Shown here: one piece after another, positions 8,237 to 15,153 of the stretch | How the letters are laid out: the number at the start of each line of letters is the position of its first letter | Position numbering within the stretch: the first letter of the stretch is position 1 | Assembly (NCBI GenBank): GCA_028284565.1 | Contig: JANQRM010000448.1 | Span: forward strand, 1-23,601 | Direction: 5' to 3' | DNA length: 23,601 nucleotides | Source: Anaerolineae bacterium | GTDB taxonomy: Bacteria > Chloroflexota > Anaerolineae > Aggregatilineales > Phototrophicaceae | Position numbers and translations under genes: made by a program | The notes under the pieces: generated by a model | What the model saw: the letters and a program-made list of their open reading frames with translations, nothing else | Database searches by the model: none | Told to the model about the DNA's origin: nothing

Positions 8237-8282
8237 TAATCGAATCATGATTCGATTATAATGCGTGGTGACCTAGAGTCAA
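8237..8282 (-). promoter_or_regulatory. tetR/beta-oxidation operon promoter with overlapping palindromic operator
   Basis: On the minus strand TTGACT (8282-8277), a 16-bp spacer and TATAAT (8260-8255) make a near-consensus promoter. A perfect 22-bp palindrome (8237-8258; half-site TAATCGAATCA followed by its exact reverse complement) covers most of the -10 box and the likely transcription start. That geometry is classical for a TetR-type repressor blocking polymerase, and the regulator gene is the first gene downstream. Confidence 0.85.
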
Positions 8283-8480
8283 GCAAACATCTCTCAACAC
8301 AATAAAACCTGATATGATAGTTTCGTCACTTTGAGATGGGGATTCAAGGCATTACGACGCAAACATGGATAAAACCTTCTTTTGCCGACTACAGAATGAA
8401 GATGAGTTTCTTGCTGGGTTAGGACAATCAGAAATGAATTGAGTAAATGAACAATCATGAATTTCATACAACTTCTTGAT
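8283..8480. other. Intergenic stretch with no supported gene
   Basis: This is the body of the 336-bp divergent gap between tetR and serB. Two overlapping tiny ORFs (25 and 28 codons, starting near 8364 and 8336) exist, but neither has a convincing ribosome-binding site or any recognisable sequence. A TATGAT hexamer near 8316 could be a -10 box but lacks a matching -35. I see no RNA gene here. Confidence 0.5.
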
Positions 8481-8486
8481 AGATTT

Positions 8487-8548
8487 TTCGTCTAAAATGT
8501 ATTTAAATAATCCGTTATAATGTTTACTGTGTCGTTCATTTAGACGAA
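8487..8548 (+). promoter_or_regulatory. serB promoter region with 10-bp inverted repeat
   Basis: TATAAT at 8516-8521 is a perfect -10 hexamer about 30 bp before the serB start; no good -35 is present at the right distance. It is bracketed by a perfect 10-bp inverted repeat, TTCGTCTAAA (8487-8496) and TTTAGACGAA (8539-8548), 42 bp apart. The left arm falls at the expected -35 position and the right arm just downstream of the start of transcription. This arrangement suggests a repressor bound at two sites, or a factor replacing the weak -35. Confidence 0.6.
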
Positions 8549-8549
8549 T

Positions 8550-9410
8550 GTGAAGCCCATGCCAACCCGTTGGACTCCCTTTGACCTCATCTTTTTCGAT
8601 TGTGATAGCACCCTCTCAACGATTGAGGGCATTGACGAACTCGCCAAACTCAAAGGCAAAGAAGAGCGAGTTGGTTTATTAACAAACAAAGCCATGGATG
8701 GTGAACTCGATTTATCCGAGGTTTATGGCAAGCGCCTCAGAGCGATACGCCCCACACGCGGACAACTCAAAGCCATCGAACAACGCTATTGGGAAACCAT
8801 CGTCGAAGATGCTCAGGCAGTCATCCAAGCCCTGCAGTTCTTAGAGAAGCAGGTCTTCATCATCAGTGGGGGATTGATTGATGCAGTCAAAGGCTTCGGG
8901 ATGCGCTTAGGCGTAGCACCCGATCACATCCGCGCCGTCGAACTCGTATACAACGAACTCTCCGGCAATTGGTGGGAATACCATGAGCCTGCCACGCAAC
9001 AATCTCAGACTTACCTCGACTATGGAGAAGGTGCATTGACTGTATCCACCGGCAAGTCGGATATTATCCAAGAACTCGCGGGCGATAGTCCCGGACGCAA
9101 ACTCATGATTGGCGATGGCTCATCCGACCTTGCGACCCAATGCTGTGTTGATTTATTCGTGGGATACGGCGGAGTCGTCGCACGCGAAAAAGTCAAAGCC
9201 ACATCCGATATTTTCATCGAATCCGAGTCGCTAGCTCCCATGCTCCCCCTCGCAACCGGGGTCTTGGGCTACAAGCTGACACAAAATACCCCCTATCAAG
9301 CTCTGTTTGAAAAAGGCATCCATCTCGCCCTATCGGATAGCGTGAAATTCAAGGATGCTAGTCAACGTCAGCACTTTATTGATGCATTCCAACTCATCAA
9401 CGAGGAGTGA
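8550..9410 (+). CDS. serB: Phosphoserine phosphatase (SerB-type HAD phosphatase)
   Basis: This 286-residue HAD-family enzyme hydrolyses O-phospho-L-serine to serine, the last step of the phosphorylated serine pathway. FFDCDSTLSTIEGIDELA is the SerB signature. It holds the nucleophile and acid Asp17/Asp19 (numbered from the GTG) and the EGIDELA substrate segment. FIISGG provides the second phosphate-binding Ser, TGKSD the Lys, and GDGSSDL the Mg-binding aspartates. The tail after about residue 225 is roughly 60 residues longer than in minimal SerB proteins. The start may be GTG 8550 or ATG 8559; neither has a strong ribosome-binding site. It is 9 bp upstream of a second HAD gene and in one transcription unit with serA, which confirms the pathway. 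Confidence 0.88.
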   Translation: MKPMPTRWTPFDLIFFDCDSTLSTIEGIDELAKLKGKEERVGLLTNKAMDGELDLSEVYGKRLRAIRPTRGQLKAIEQRYWETIVEDAQAVIQALQFLEKQVFIISGGLIDAVKGFGMRLGVAPDHIRAVELVYNELSGNWWEYHEPATQQSQTYLDYGEGALTVSTGKSDIIQELAGDSPGRKLMIGDGSSDLATQCCVDLFVGYGGVVAREKVKATSDIFIESESLAPMLPLATGVLGYKLTQNTPYQALFEKGIHLALSDSVKFKDASQRQHFIDAFQLINEE

Positions 9411-9419
9411 TTCTGCAAT

Positions 9420-10082
9420 ATGAAATTTGCTGCGATTATCTTTGATATGGATGGACTATTGGTTGATTCCGAACCGGTGTGGGAAATGGCAGAGCAAGCC
9501 GTCATCGAAGCACACGGCAACACCTATGACGATGAATTCCGCAATGCGCTAATCGGGCTAAGGATGGATGAATTTGTTGCCGGACTCAGAAAATACTTCC
9601 AATTTGAGATTAGCAATGAAGAAATCTATCAAGAGATTATCGATAAAATGCTCGACTTCATACCCATTCATGTCAAAGCGCAAACAGGCGCAAATGAATT
9701 GATTCAATATGTCAAAGAACAAGATGTCACCCGTGCCATTGCTTCCAGTTCCCCACAAAGCATTATTGATCGCACCGTCACCAGCAAAGGATGGGAAGAC
9801 GCTTTCCCACGACGCTACACCGCCGATCTCGTGGACAAAGGCAAACCTGCGCCGGATGTTTATCTCTACACGGCTGAGAAATTAGGTGTAAAGCCAGAAA
9901 ATTGCCTCGCACTAGAAGATAGCCCCAACGGTGCGCGCGCCGCGGTCTCAGCTGGAATGACCTGTTACGCCATCCCCGACCCCTCCCATTCCAAAAAAGA
10001 AGCCTTTGCTGATATTACCCCGCACGTCTTCGATAGCTTGTTGGATGTCCTAGCTGAACTGCAAGGTCAAAACCACTCATGA
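9420..10082 (+). CDS. HAD hydrolase, beta-phosphoglucomutase/sugar-phosphatase-like
   Basis: This 220-residue HAD subfamily IA protein has motif I FDMDGLLVDSEPVW (Asp8 nucleophile, Asp10 acid), a helical cap (about 18-80), motif II ASSSP (about 108-112), Lys in KGKPAPDVYLYTAEKLG and motif IV ALEDSPNGARAA. The DGLLVDSEP form and the LEDSPNG loop place it with 2-deoxyglucose-6-phosphatase (YniC/HxpB) and beta-phosphoglucomutase-like enzymes. It has no full mutase signature, so a small-metabolite phosphatase is most likely. The substrate is not evident. The last four bases (ATGA) overlap the serA start, so it is translationally coupled within the serine cluster. It may act on a side product of that pathway, or simply be co-transcribed. 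Confidence 0.85.
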   Translation: MKFAAIIFDMDGLLVDSEPVWEMAEQAVIEAHGNTYDDEFRNALIGLRMDEFVAGLRKYFQFEISNEEIYQEIIDKMLDFIPIHVKAQTGANELIQYVKEQDVTRAIASSSPQSIIDRTVTSKGWEDAFPRRYTADLVDKGKPAPDVYLYTAEKLGVKPENCLALEDSPNGARAAVSAGMTCYAIPDPSHSKKEAFADITPHVFDSLLDVLAELQGQNHS

Positions 10083-11668
10083 CCCACCAAATTCTTGTCG
10101 CTACCGACTTGACAGACGAAAGCCTCCAACTCCTTCGGGATTCAGCTGATGTCGAAGTTACCGTTGTGCCACCAAAAACAACAAAGGTGCGGGATTCACT
10201 TCAAGATGCTCACGTCATCATCACCCGTGAAGACTTTCAATTGGATGCACCCCTGCTCGACCATGCCCCCAAATTAAGACTGATTGCACGGATGTCGGCA
10301 AGTCTAAATGGACTCGACATCAAATCGGCGACGGCACGCGGAATTCTGGTCATGAACACCCCCGGCACTACCTCTATTGCCGCCGGAGAACACACCCTCG
10401 CCTTGATGCTCGCCTTGAGTCGGAAGATTCCACTGATCCATGACAGCATTAAGGAAGGCTGGTGGTTGCTAGACCGCAAGCAACAGGTTGGCACACAACT
10501 CTATGGCAAAACCTTAGGCATTGTCGGCTTAGGTCGGGTGGGGATGATTGTTGCCAAGCGCGCCCTCGCTTTTGGTATGACGGTGTTAGCTTATGACCCC
10601 TATCTGTCTGAAGAAGCAATCCATGAGCGTGTGATGCTCGTGGATTTTGATGACTTATTGGCACAATGCGATTTCGTCAGCATTCATGTCCCCGCCACAA
10701 AAGAAACCCAAGATTTGTTCGATGCTGAAACCATCCAACAGATGAAACAGGGTGCACGCCTGATTAACACTTCACATGGTAAAGTCGTCGATGAGACGGC
10801 ACTCGCAGACGCACTGAAATCGGGGCATCTCAGTGGGGTTGCGGTGGATGTCTTCCGTGAAGAACCGCCTTATAATAGCCCACTTGTTGGCTTGGATAAC
10901 GTCATACACACCCCTCACGTGGGTGATAACACCATTGAAGCAATGGAAGACCTTTCGATTCAAATTGTCGAGCAAGTCCTTGATGTGCTGAGTGATCGGG
11001 ATTATCGCAATGTGGTCAACATGCCTCTCCTACCCGGCGTAGATTATCAAGAAGTCCGCCCCTACATGCAACTTGCAGAATACATCGGTACCCTCCACCA
11101 TACCCTCGCCCGCACCCCAATTCGTCGGGTAGCGATTGAGTTGCGCGGAGATAACATGGTGGGACTCGTGAAACCCATGACCGTTGGCATTCTCAAAGGG
11201 ATGCTCACACCCATCTTAGGTGCGTCTGTCAGCTACGTGAATGCGCCCCTCTTGGCTCATGAACGTGGGTGGCAAATGACACAAGCTAAAGGGCTAAATG
11301 TCGCCGAATACTTCAACGTTGCCACTGTGCAAGTCACATTAGAAGATGGCGAAGAGATTACGATTTCCGGCATTCTAGTCGATGCTCATGAACCGCACAT
11401 CGTCCGAATCAATGAATATCGCCTCAACTTTGTCCCAAATGGATGGATTCTGCTCATGGGAAGCTACGACAAGCCCGGTGTAATTGGGCAAGTCGGTACG
11501 CTGATGTCGGACAATAACGTGAATATCGCAAGTTGGCATACGGGACGTGCCAAACCCGGTGGCAATACGCTAACCGTATTGACCTTCGATGAACCCTTAC
11601 CCGATGCGGTGATGGAACAATTGCGCCAGCAAGCGTTTGTGCGTCATGCCCATCAAGTCCAGTTCTAA
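10079..11668 (+). CDS. serA: D-3-phosphoglycerate dehydrogenase, divergent active site
   Basis: This 529-residue long-type SerA oxidises 3-phosphoglycerate with NAD+ in the first step of serine synthesis. Its order is a split substrate domain (1-95 and 285-310), the NAD domain with GIVGLGRVG (about 147-155), an ASB intervening domain (about 320-450) and a C-terminal ACT domain beginning WILLMGSYDKPGVIG (about 455-529). Glu262 (DVFREEP) and His280 (TPHVG) of the catalytic triad are present with the same 18-residue spacing as in human PHGDH. The third residue, normally Arg 29 residues before the Glu, is His233 (NTSHGKVVDE, codon CAT). The substrate loop, normally RAGVGVDN, reads RMSASLNG (71-78). 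Context with serB supports SerA, but altered activity is possible. Confidence 0.85.
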   Translation: MTHQILVATDLTDESLQLLRDSADVEVTVVPPKTTKVRDSLQDAHVIITREDFQLDAPLLDHAPKLRLIARMSASLNGLDIKSATARGILVMNTPGTTSIAAGEHTLALMLALSRKIPLIHDSIKEGWWLLDRKQQVGTQLYGKTLGIVGLGRVGMIVAKRALAFGMTVLAYDPYLSEEAIHERVMLVDFDDLLAQCDFVSIHVPATKETQDLFDAETIQQMKQGARLINTSHGKVVDETALADALKSGHLSGVAVDVFREEPPYNSPLVGLDNVIHTPHVGDNTIEAMEDLSIQIVEQVLDVLSDRDYRNVVNMPLLPGVDYQEVRPYMQLAEYIGTLHHTLARTPIRRVAIELRGDNMVGLVKPMTVGILKGMLTPILGASVSYVNAPLLAHERGWQMTQAKGLNVAEYFNVATVQVTLEDGEEITISGILVDAHEPHIVRINEYRLNFVPNGWILLMGSYDKPGVIGQVGTLMSDNNVNIASWHTGRAKPGGNTLTVLTFDEPLPDAVMEQLRQQAFVRHAHQVQF

Positions 11669-11748
11669 CAAACCTACACAATTGCCAAACGCACTTTTCA
11701 CGTACAATAAGGGCGAACTGTGATGTCAATTCACAATGGAGAAAACCT

Positions 11749-12330
11749 ATGCGTTTATGGATACTGTTGATAAGTCTTTCGATTGCAATTGTCGCGTGTA
11801 CTGGAGAAGCTCCTGCCGAGGGTGATACGCCCGTTCCACAAGATACATCCAACAATGTCGAACCCACACCCGACCCCAATGATGCGGTTGCCGTCGTGAC
11901 TTTAACGCCCATGCCAGAAGGCGATGCGCTTGAAGTACCATTACCGCAAACCCTCGTCGCATCAGAAACAGAAGACCCCAACGCCGCTCTCGTCTTCGAC
12001 CAACTGATTTTTGTGCGCTATGGTGGACCCGAAGGCACAGAGCCAATCAACCTGATACTGCAACAAGATGGAAGCTACACGCTCAATGACCAACCCGGCG
12101 CAACCACACCTGACCGTGTGATTCAGCTCGATGATTTGCTAGATGAAATCAACTTCTTTGGGATGCAAGGGACTCTACTCGGACCCAACACAGACACAGA
12201 AGACTATCGTTATCGTATTACGGTTATCCGCGCCGATGATGAACGGACCCTGCAAGCACAAGATGGCTTCTATCCACAAGAATTAGGACGTATATTCGGG
12301 CAATTATTAGCCATAACAGCAGGACGTTAA
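11749..12330 (+). CDS. Lipoprotein with emfourin-like domain
   Basis: This 193-residue exported lipoprotein has a short signal (MRLWILLISLSIAIVAC) and lipobox Cys17, so it should be lipidated and surface-anchored. A Pro/Thr/Asp-rich linker (about 20-70) follows. Residues about 80-193 resemble the pattern of the protealysin-inhibitor emfourin family: a strand with VRYGG, a short hairpin around a DGSY turn, a helix with LDDLLDEINFFGM, a YRYRITV strand and a final helix LGRIFGQLLAI. The family match is pattern recognition only. The ATG has a GGAGA ribosome-binding site. A weak promoter (TTGCCA 11682, TACAAT 11703, 15-bp spacer) may start its own transcript 80 bp after serA. It converges with the next lipoprotein gene. 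Confidence 0.8.
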   Translation: MRLWILLISLSIAIVACTGEAPAEGDTPVPQDTSNNVEPTPDPNDAVAVVTLTPMPEGDALEVPLPQTLVASETEDPNAALVFDQLIFVRYGGPEGTEPINLILQQDGSYTLNDQPGATTPDRVIQLDDLLDEINFFGMQGTLLGPNTDTEDYRYRITVIRADDERTLQAQDGFYPQELGRIFGQLLAITAGR

Positions 12331-12345
12331 CATCTATGAAATCAA

Positions 12346-12370
12346 GGAGAAGGTGAACATCATCTTCTCC
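12346..12370. terminator. Bidirectional hairpin between convergent lipoprotein genes
   Basis: GGAGAAGGTGA (12346-12356), a 3-base loop and TCATCTTCTCC (12360-12370) form an 11-bp stem with one G-U pair. It sits exactly in the 39-bp gap between two convergent genes and overlaps the stop of the minus-strand one. Neither side has a strong T-run, so efficiency is uncertain. Confidence 0.5.
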
Positions 12371-13560
12371 TACTCACAATCCGCGTCACAAGGTAATGCC
12401 TGCACGGTCAAAATATAGTTCGTTGGTACACCACCCCGATCTTGAATCAGCAAGCGGAAATCGGTGGAATCACCCGCTTTCAATATCTCGTCATCCGCAT
12501 CCACAAAGCCCGCCGCTACCACCTGCCCTACATCATCAAAAATCGTTGCCACAACACGAATCGCTTGTACCGACTCATCCCTGTCATTAGTGATTGTCCC
12601 TGATATAACCAAATGCTCATTCTCATTAAATTCAATCTCATCCGTCCATGACAAATCATCAGTCACAATGTCAATGGGCGTATTGGTCAGCCAATCACCC
12701 TGCCCAACTTCAATGAAATATTGTGAGGCTTCCGGAGTTTGTCCCTGACCAAAGCGCAAGCTAAAAGGCACGAACCCTTCGGGAACGAGTGTATACCCCA
12801 TGATAGAGTCCACTGCTTCTGCAATGGCTTGTCCTGATTCATCCTGTAAGACGGCTCGTATGGGAATGTTTGAGAGGTCTTGCCCACTATGGTTGGTCAC
12901 TTCGCCTGTAATATAGAAGACATTATCTGCCGTTGTCCAAGTAGTGACATTCACAATCTCTAACGGATTCCACGCCAAACTCGACAACGCACTCATCGGT
13001 GAGGGGGTTAGGGCATCGCCAGATTGCAACTCGAAGGTGTTGACAATCCCCTGCAAATTCGTGGTCAAAGTAGAGTCAGGTGAGAGTTGTGTCTCCAGAA
13101 TCGCCACCAAACCGCGTTCTGTCTGGATAAACGTATTAAGTTGTTGGGTTTCACCTGTAGAGGTTAGTCGCAAGCCAGTCAAACGCCAACTCCCATCGCT
13201 CAAGGATTGACGGTCTTGTTCGGTGTATCGGCTTGCATCCGGTCGGACTTGCGTTTGATAATCCAGCATCAACGTCCGCAGTTGAGCATCACTGATCTCT
13301 TGTCCCAAGTTAATCACCGATATCACCAACAAGGAATCAGTTTGATTCGGTGGCGCAAAGGCGGTGGATGCCAATACATCTGTATGCTGACTAAATGCCG
13401 ACCAATTACGCGGTAACACCACTGAAAATGCCCCTGATGGATGCTCATATTTCGTTGGTGACAAATCCGGTGGAAGCGGAGTCGGCGCAAAAACCACAGC
13501 TCCACTTGAACAGGCGGTCAACACAATAGACATAGCAAAAACAAGCAATTGGTAGCGCAT
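12370..13560 (-). CDS. Lipoprotein with two FxLYD-like repeats
   Basis: This 396-residue secreted lipoprotein has a signal peptide ending in LTAC (Cys17) followed by a Pro-rich linker. Residues about 36-180 form a domain resembling DcrB/PsbP-like lipoprotein domains (EHPSGAFSVVLPRNW at its start and a late strand GLVAILETQL). Two similar beta-sandwich repeats follow, at about 215-300 (FYITGEVTNHSGQDLSNIPIRA) and about 315-390 (LVISGTITNDRDESVQAIRVVA). This is the FxLYD-type pattern of a strand, a G-x-V/I-x-N turn and a variable-strand pair. No enzymatic motif is visible; a binding or structural role at the cell surface is the family expectation. The start ATG has AGGA 8 bases upstream. Confidence 0.8.
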   Translation of the reverse strand: MRYQLLVFAMSIVLTACSSGAVVFAPTPLPPDLSPTKYEHPSGAFSVVLPRNWSAFSQHTDVLASTAFAPPNQTDSLLVISVINLGQEISDAQLRTLMLDYQTQVRPDASRYTEQDRQSLSDGSWRLTGLRLTSTGETQQLNTFIQTERGLVAILETQLSPDSTLTTNLQGIVNTFELQSGDALTPSPMSALSSLAWNPLEIVNVTTWTTADNVFYITGEVTNHSGQDLSNIPIRAVLQDESGQAIAEAVDSIMGYTLVPEGFVPFSLRFGQGQTPEASQYFIEVGQGDWLTNTPIDIVTDDLSWTDEIEFNENEHLVISGTITNDRDESVQAIRVVATIFDDVGQVVAAGFVDADDEILKAGDSTDFRLLIQDRGGVPTNYILTVQALPCDADCE

Positions 13561-13573
13561 TCAATATCCTAGC

Positions 13574-13592
13574 AACGTGGTTTGATCACGTT
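13574..13592. promoter_or_regulatory. Inverted repeat upstream of the FxLYD lipoprotein gene
   Basis: AACGTG (13574-13579) and CACGTT (13587-13592) are perfect inverted half-sites 7 bp apart, 14-32 bases upstream of the minus-strand lipoprotein start. The position suits an operator, but the arms are short and chance cannot be excluded. Confidence 0.3.
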
Positions 13593-13714
13593 TATAGCAC
13601 AAGTTCATTATCGCACCAGACTATAACAAAGCTGTAATGGTACTTGCGTACTACTTGTCTTCAAGCACAAAAAAAAGTATCCTTTAACTACAGTGATGTT
13701 ACAAAGTAGAAACG

Positions 13715-13743
13715 TTGACTGAGCAAACAGCGATTTCTACAAA
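13715..13743 (+). promoter_or_regulatory. Promoter of the small four-cysteine protein gene
   Basis: TTGACT (13715-13720), a 17-bp spacer and TACAAA (13738-13743) match a sigma70-type promoter, about 56 bp before the preferred start codon at 13800. Confidence 0.55.
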
Positions 13744-13799
13744 CATTTTGCAACAATCATGTGCAGGGTAATCATAGAGCAGGCAAAGGCTTTTTCCTC

Positions 13800-14162
13800 A
13801 TGTATGCAGTGAACGAAATCTTCTTCCCCCATCATATCATTCCTTCCATCAAAGATTTAGGCGGTTCACAATGGCACGATTTAGTCGATCGTGTTGCTAA
13901 ACTCCCACAATCACACGAAGAAACCCTCGCCTTCATGCGGATGATGATTAAGTTAAATGGTTGCATGGGGTGCGAGACCGATAGCTACCGCGCGATGAAG
14001 GGATGCCTCGCTTGTACCCAACAAACGCTCCGACGTTATAAGGGCGATGACAACGATTTATTGCAGATGTTCGACGAAGCCCTCACTGAGATTCGTGCCT
14101 ATGCAGAAGACAACTCGCACTGGGGAATACAAGTCGCTGAAAAAGTCTTGATTCCGTCCTAA
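13800..14162 (+). CDS. Small protein with a paired CxxC motif, function unknown
   Basis: I take the ATG at 13800 (120 residues, AAAGG upstream) rather than the in-frame GTG at 13761, which has no ribosome-binding site. The centre of the protein carries Cys55-x2-Cys58 and Cys69-x2-Cys72 (NGCMGCE and KGCLACT), a spacing that could bind zinc or an Fe-S cluster. The rest is helical and charged, with an aromatic N-terminal segment (NEIFFPHHIIPSI). There is no signal peptide or membrane helix, so it should be cytoplasmic. It lies just upstream of the infC-rpmI-rplT operon but has its own promoter, and infC has another, so a functional link to translation is not shown. I do not recognise a named family. 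Confidence 0.75.
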   Translation: MYAVNEIFFPHHIIPSIKDLGGSQWHDLVDRVAKLPQSHEETLAFMRMMIKLNGCMGCETDSYRAMKGCLACTQQTLRRYKGDDNDLLQMFDEALTEIRAYAEDNSHWGIQVAEKVLIPS

Positions 14163-14213
14163 TTTTCCTCTAGTCAAAGCTGAACAATCGGCAACCATGC
14201 GCCAGTTTCCTAA

Positions 14214-14242
14214 TTGACGCACCATAGCCCCTATGCTAGACT
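14214..14242 (+). promoter_or_regulatory. Promoter of the infC-rpmI-rplT operon
   Basis: TTGACG (14214-14219), a 17-bp spacer and TAGACT (14237-14242) fit sigma70 spacing. They leave a leader of about 60 bases before infC. The leader contains a small stem, ACTGC / GCAGT, near 14252-14269. Confidence 0.55.
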
Positions 14243-14294
14243 ACATCGGTCACTGCTGAAACGCGCAGTTCCATATTGAATTTCTAAACTAACA

Positions 14295-14312
14295 GAGAGG
14301 TTTTGGGAGATA
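14295..14312 (+). promoter_or_regulatory. infC ribosome-binding site and AUA start codon
   Basis: GAGAGG (14295-14300) stands 9 bases before ATA (14310-14312). In this frame, between the TGA at 14277 and the GTG at 14358, there is no ATG, GTG or TTG. Yet the reading frame from ATA encodes STSEYRINHQIRGREVRLI, which matches the conserved N-terminus of IF3. ATT at 14331 is the other non-standard candidate but has no ribosome-binding site and would cut off RIN. Confidence 0.7.
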
Positions 14313-14825
14313 TCTACCTCAGAGTATCGTATTAATCATCAAATCCGTGGGCGTGAAGTGCGCTTAATCACGCATGAAAACGACAATATTGGTGTGGTTC
14401 CCCTCGATGAAGCGATGGAGATGGCAGAAGAAGTCGGCTTAGACCTTGTTGAGGTCGCACCAAATGCTGAACCGCCCGTGTGTCGCATCATGGACTTTGG
14501 CAAGTTTCAATACGAGCAACAACGGAAAGAACGCAAAGCCAAACGCAACCAGACGAAGATTGAAATCAAAGAAGTTCAGCTTCGTCCCAAGACAGATGAT
14601 TATCATCTCCAGTTCGGTATTAAGAACGCGCGTCGTTGGCTCAAGCAGGGCAAAAAAGTGAAGTTTCGGGTGCGCTTCCGTGGACGTGAAATTACACACT
14701 CACAAATCGGTCGGGAGCGATTAGAAGGAATCATCACCGAACTCGAAGATGTTGGTGTGGTCGAACAACGCCCCAACATGGAAGGTCGTGACATGCTGAT
14801 GATCCTCGCCCCATTAAGTGAATAA
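14310..14825 (+). CDS. infC: Translation initiation factor IF-3, non-canonical AUA start
   Basis: IF3 binds the 30S subunit, checks start-codon/initiator-tRNA pairing and prevents premature 50S joining. From the ATA at 14310 the protein is 171 residues, the normal length. The N-terminal domain has YRINHQIRGREVRLI and LVEVAPNAEPPVCRIMDFGKF, the most conserved IF3 signature. A charged linker (EQQRKERKAKRNQTK) and a C-terminal domain with VKFRVRFRGREITH and MLMILAPLSE follow. Starting at the GTG at 14358 would remove 16 conserved residues, so I reject it. A rare AUA/AUU start of infC is the established basis of IF3 autoregulation in Escherichia coli, because IF3 itself discriminates against it. 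rpmI and rplT follow, the usual operon. Confidence 0.95.
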   Translation: MSTSEYRINHQIRGREVRLITHENDNIGVVPLDEAMEMAEEVGLDLVEVAPNAEPPVCRIMDFGKFQYEQQRKERKAKRNQTKIEIKEVQLRPKTDDYHLQFGIKNARRWLKQGKKVKFRVRFRGREITHSQIGRERLEGIITELEDVGVVEQRPNMEGRDMLMILAPLSE

Positions 14826-14852
14826 ACGGTATCCTTTTGGAGTATAGAAGTC

Positions 14853-15104
14853 GTGGCGAAAAAGAAAAAAGCAAAGAAGTATAAACTCAAGACGCACAAG
14901 GCAACTGCCAAGCGTTTTAAGGTGACAGCAACTGGTAAAGTCATGCGGACAAAGGGTGGCAAAAGTCACTTGCGCCGTCGTTCATCCAAACGTGTGAAGC
15001 GTCAATTCGATAAAATGTTGGAAGTACCCGAAAAAGCAATCGCCAAGCGGGTACGCCGGTTAGCACCCTATTTGGGTAAATACAAAGCCAATCCACCAGC
15101 CTAA
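14853..15104 (+). CDS. rpmI: 50S ribosomal protein bL35
   Basis: This 83-residue, highly basic protein of the large ribosomal subunit has the family core [19 protein letters not shown] followed by [13 protein letters not shown]. The usual length is about 65 residues. Here there is a roughly 10-residue Lys-rich N-terminal extension ([11 protein letters not shown]) before the KTH motif, and a C-terminus ending in GKYKANPPA. The start is GTG with TGGAG 10 bases upstream. It lies 27 bp after infC and 74 bp before rplT in the standard order. Confidence 0.95.
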   Translation: MAKKKKAKKYKLKTHKATAKRFKVTATGKVMRTKGGKSHLRRRSSKRVKRQFDKMLEVPEKAIAKRVRRLAPYLGKYKANPPA

Positions 15105-15133
15105 GTCGCTGGTCGTATTTTAAAGTTGATAAT

Positions 15134-15153
15134 CCCGGTGCGCTGGTGCCGGG
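15134..15153 (+). promoter_or_regulatory. Hairpin between rpmI and rplT (possible attenuator or L20-binding stem)
   Basis: CCCGGTGC, a 4-base loop and GTGCCGGG form an 8-bp stem with two G-U pairs. A T-rich stretch (TGTTTGTTGT) follows immediately, and the stem ends 12 bases before the rplT ribosome-binding site AGGGAG. It could be a weak terminator or a translational control element; sequence alone does not decide. Confidence 0.45.

Noticed and set aside
8336..8440. Two overlapping mini-ORFs (25 and 28 codons) between tetR and serB
   Set aside because: They have no convincing ribosome-binding site, no recognisable peptide and no clear promoter.
14358..14825. infC starting at the GTG at 14358
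   Set aside because: It would delete the conserved YRINHQIRGREVRL N-terminus of IF3, and no ribosome-binding site precedes this GTG; the ATA at 14310 fits better.
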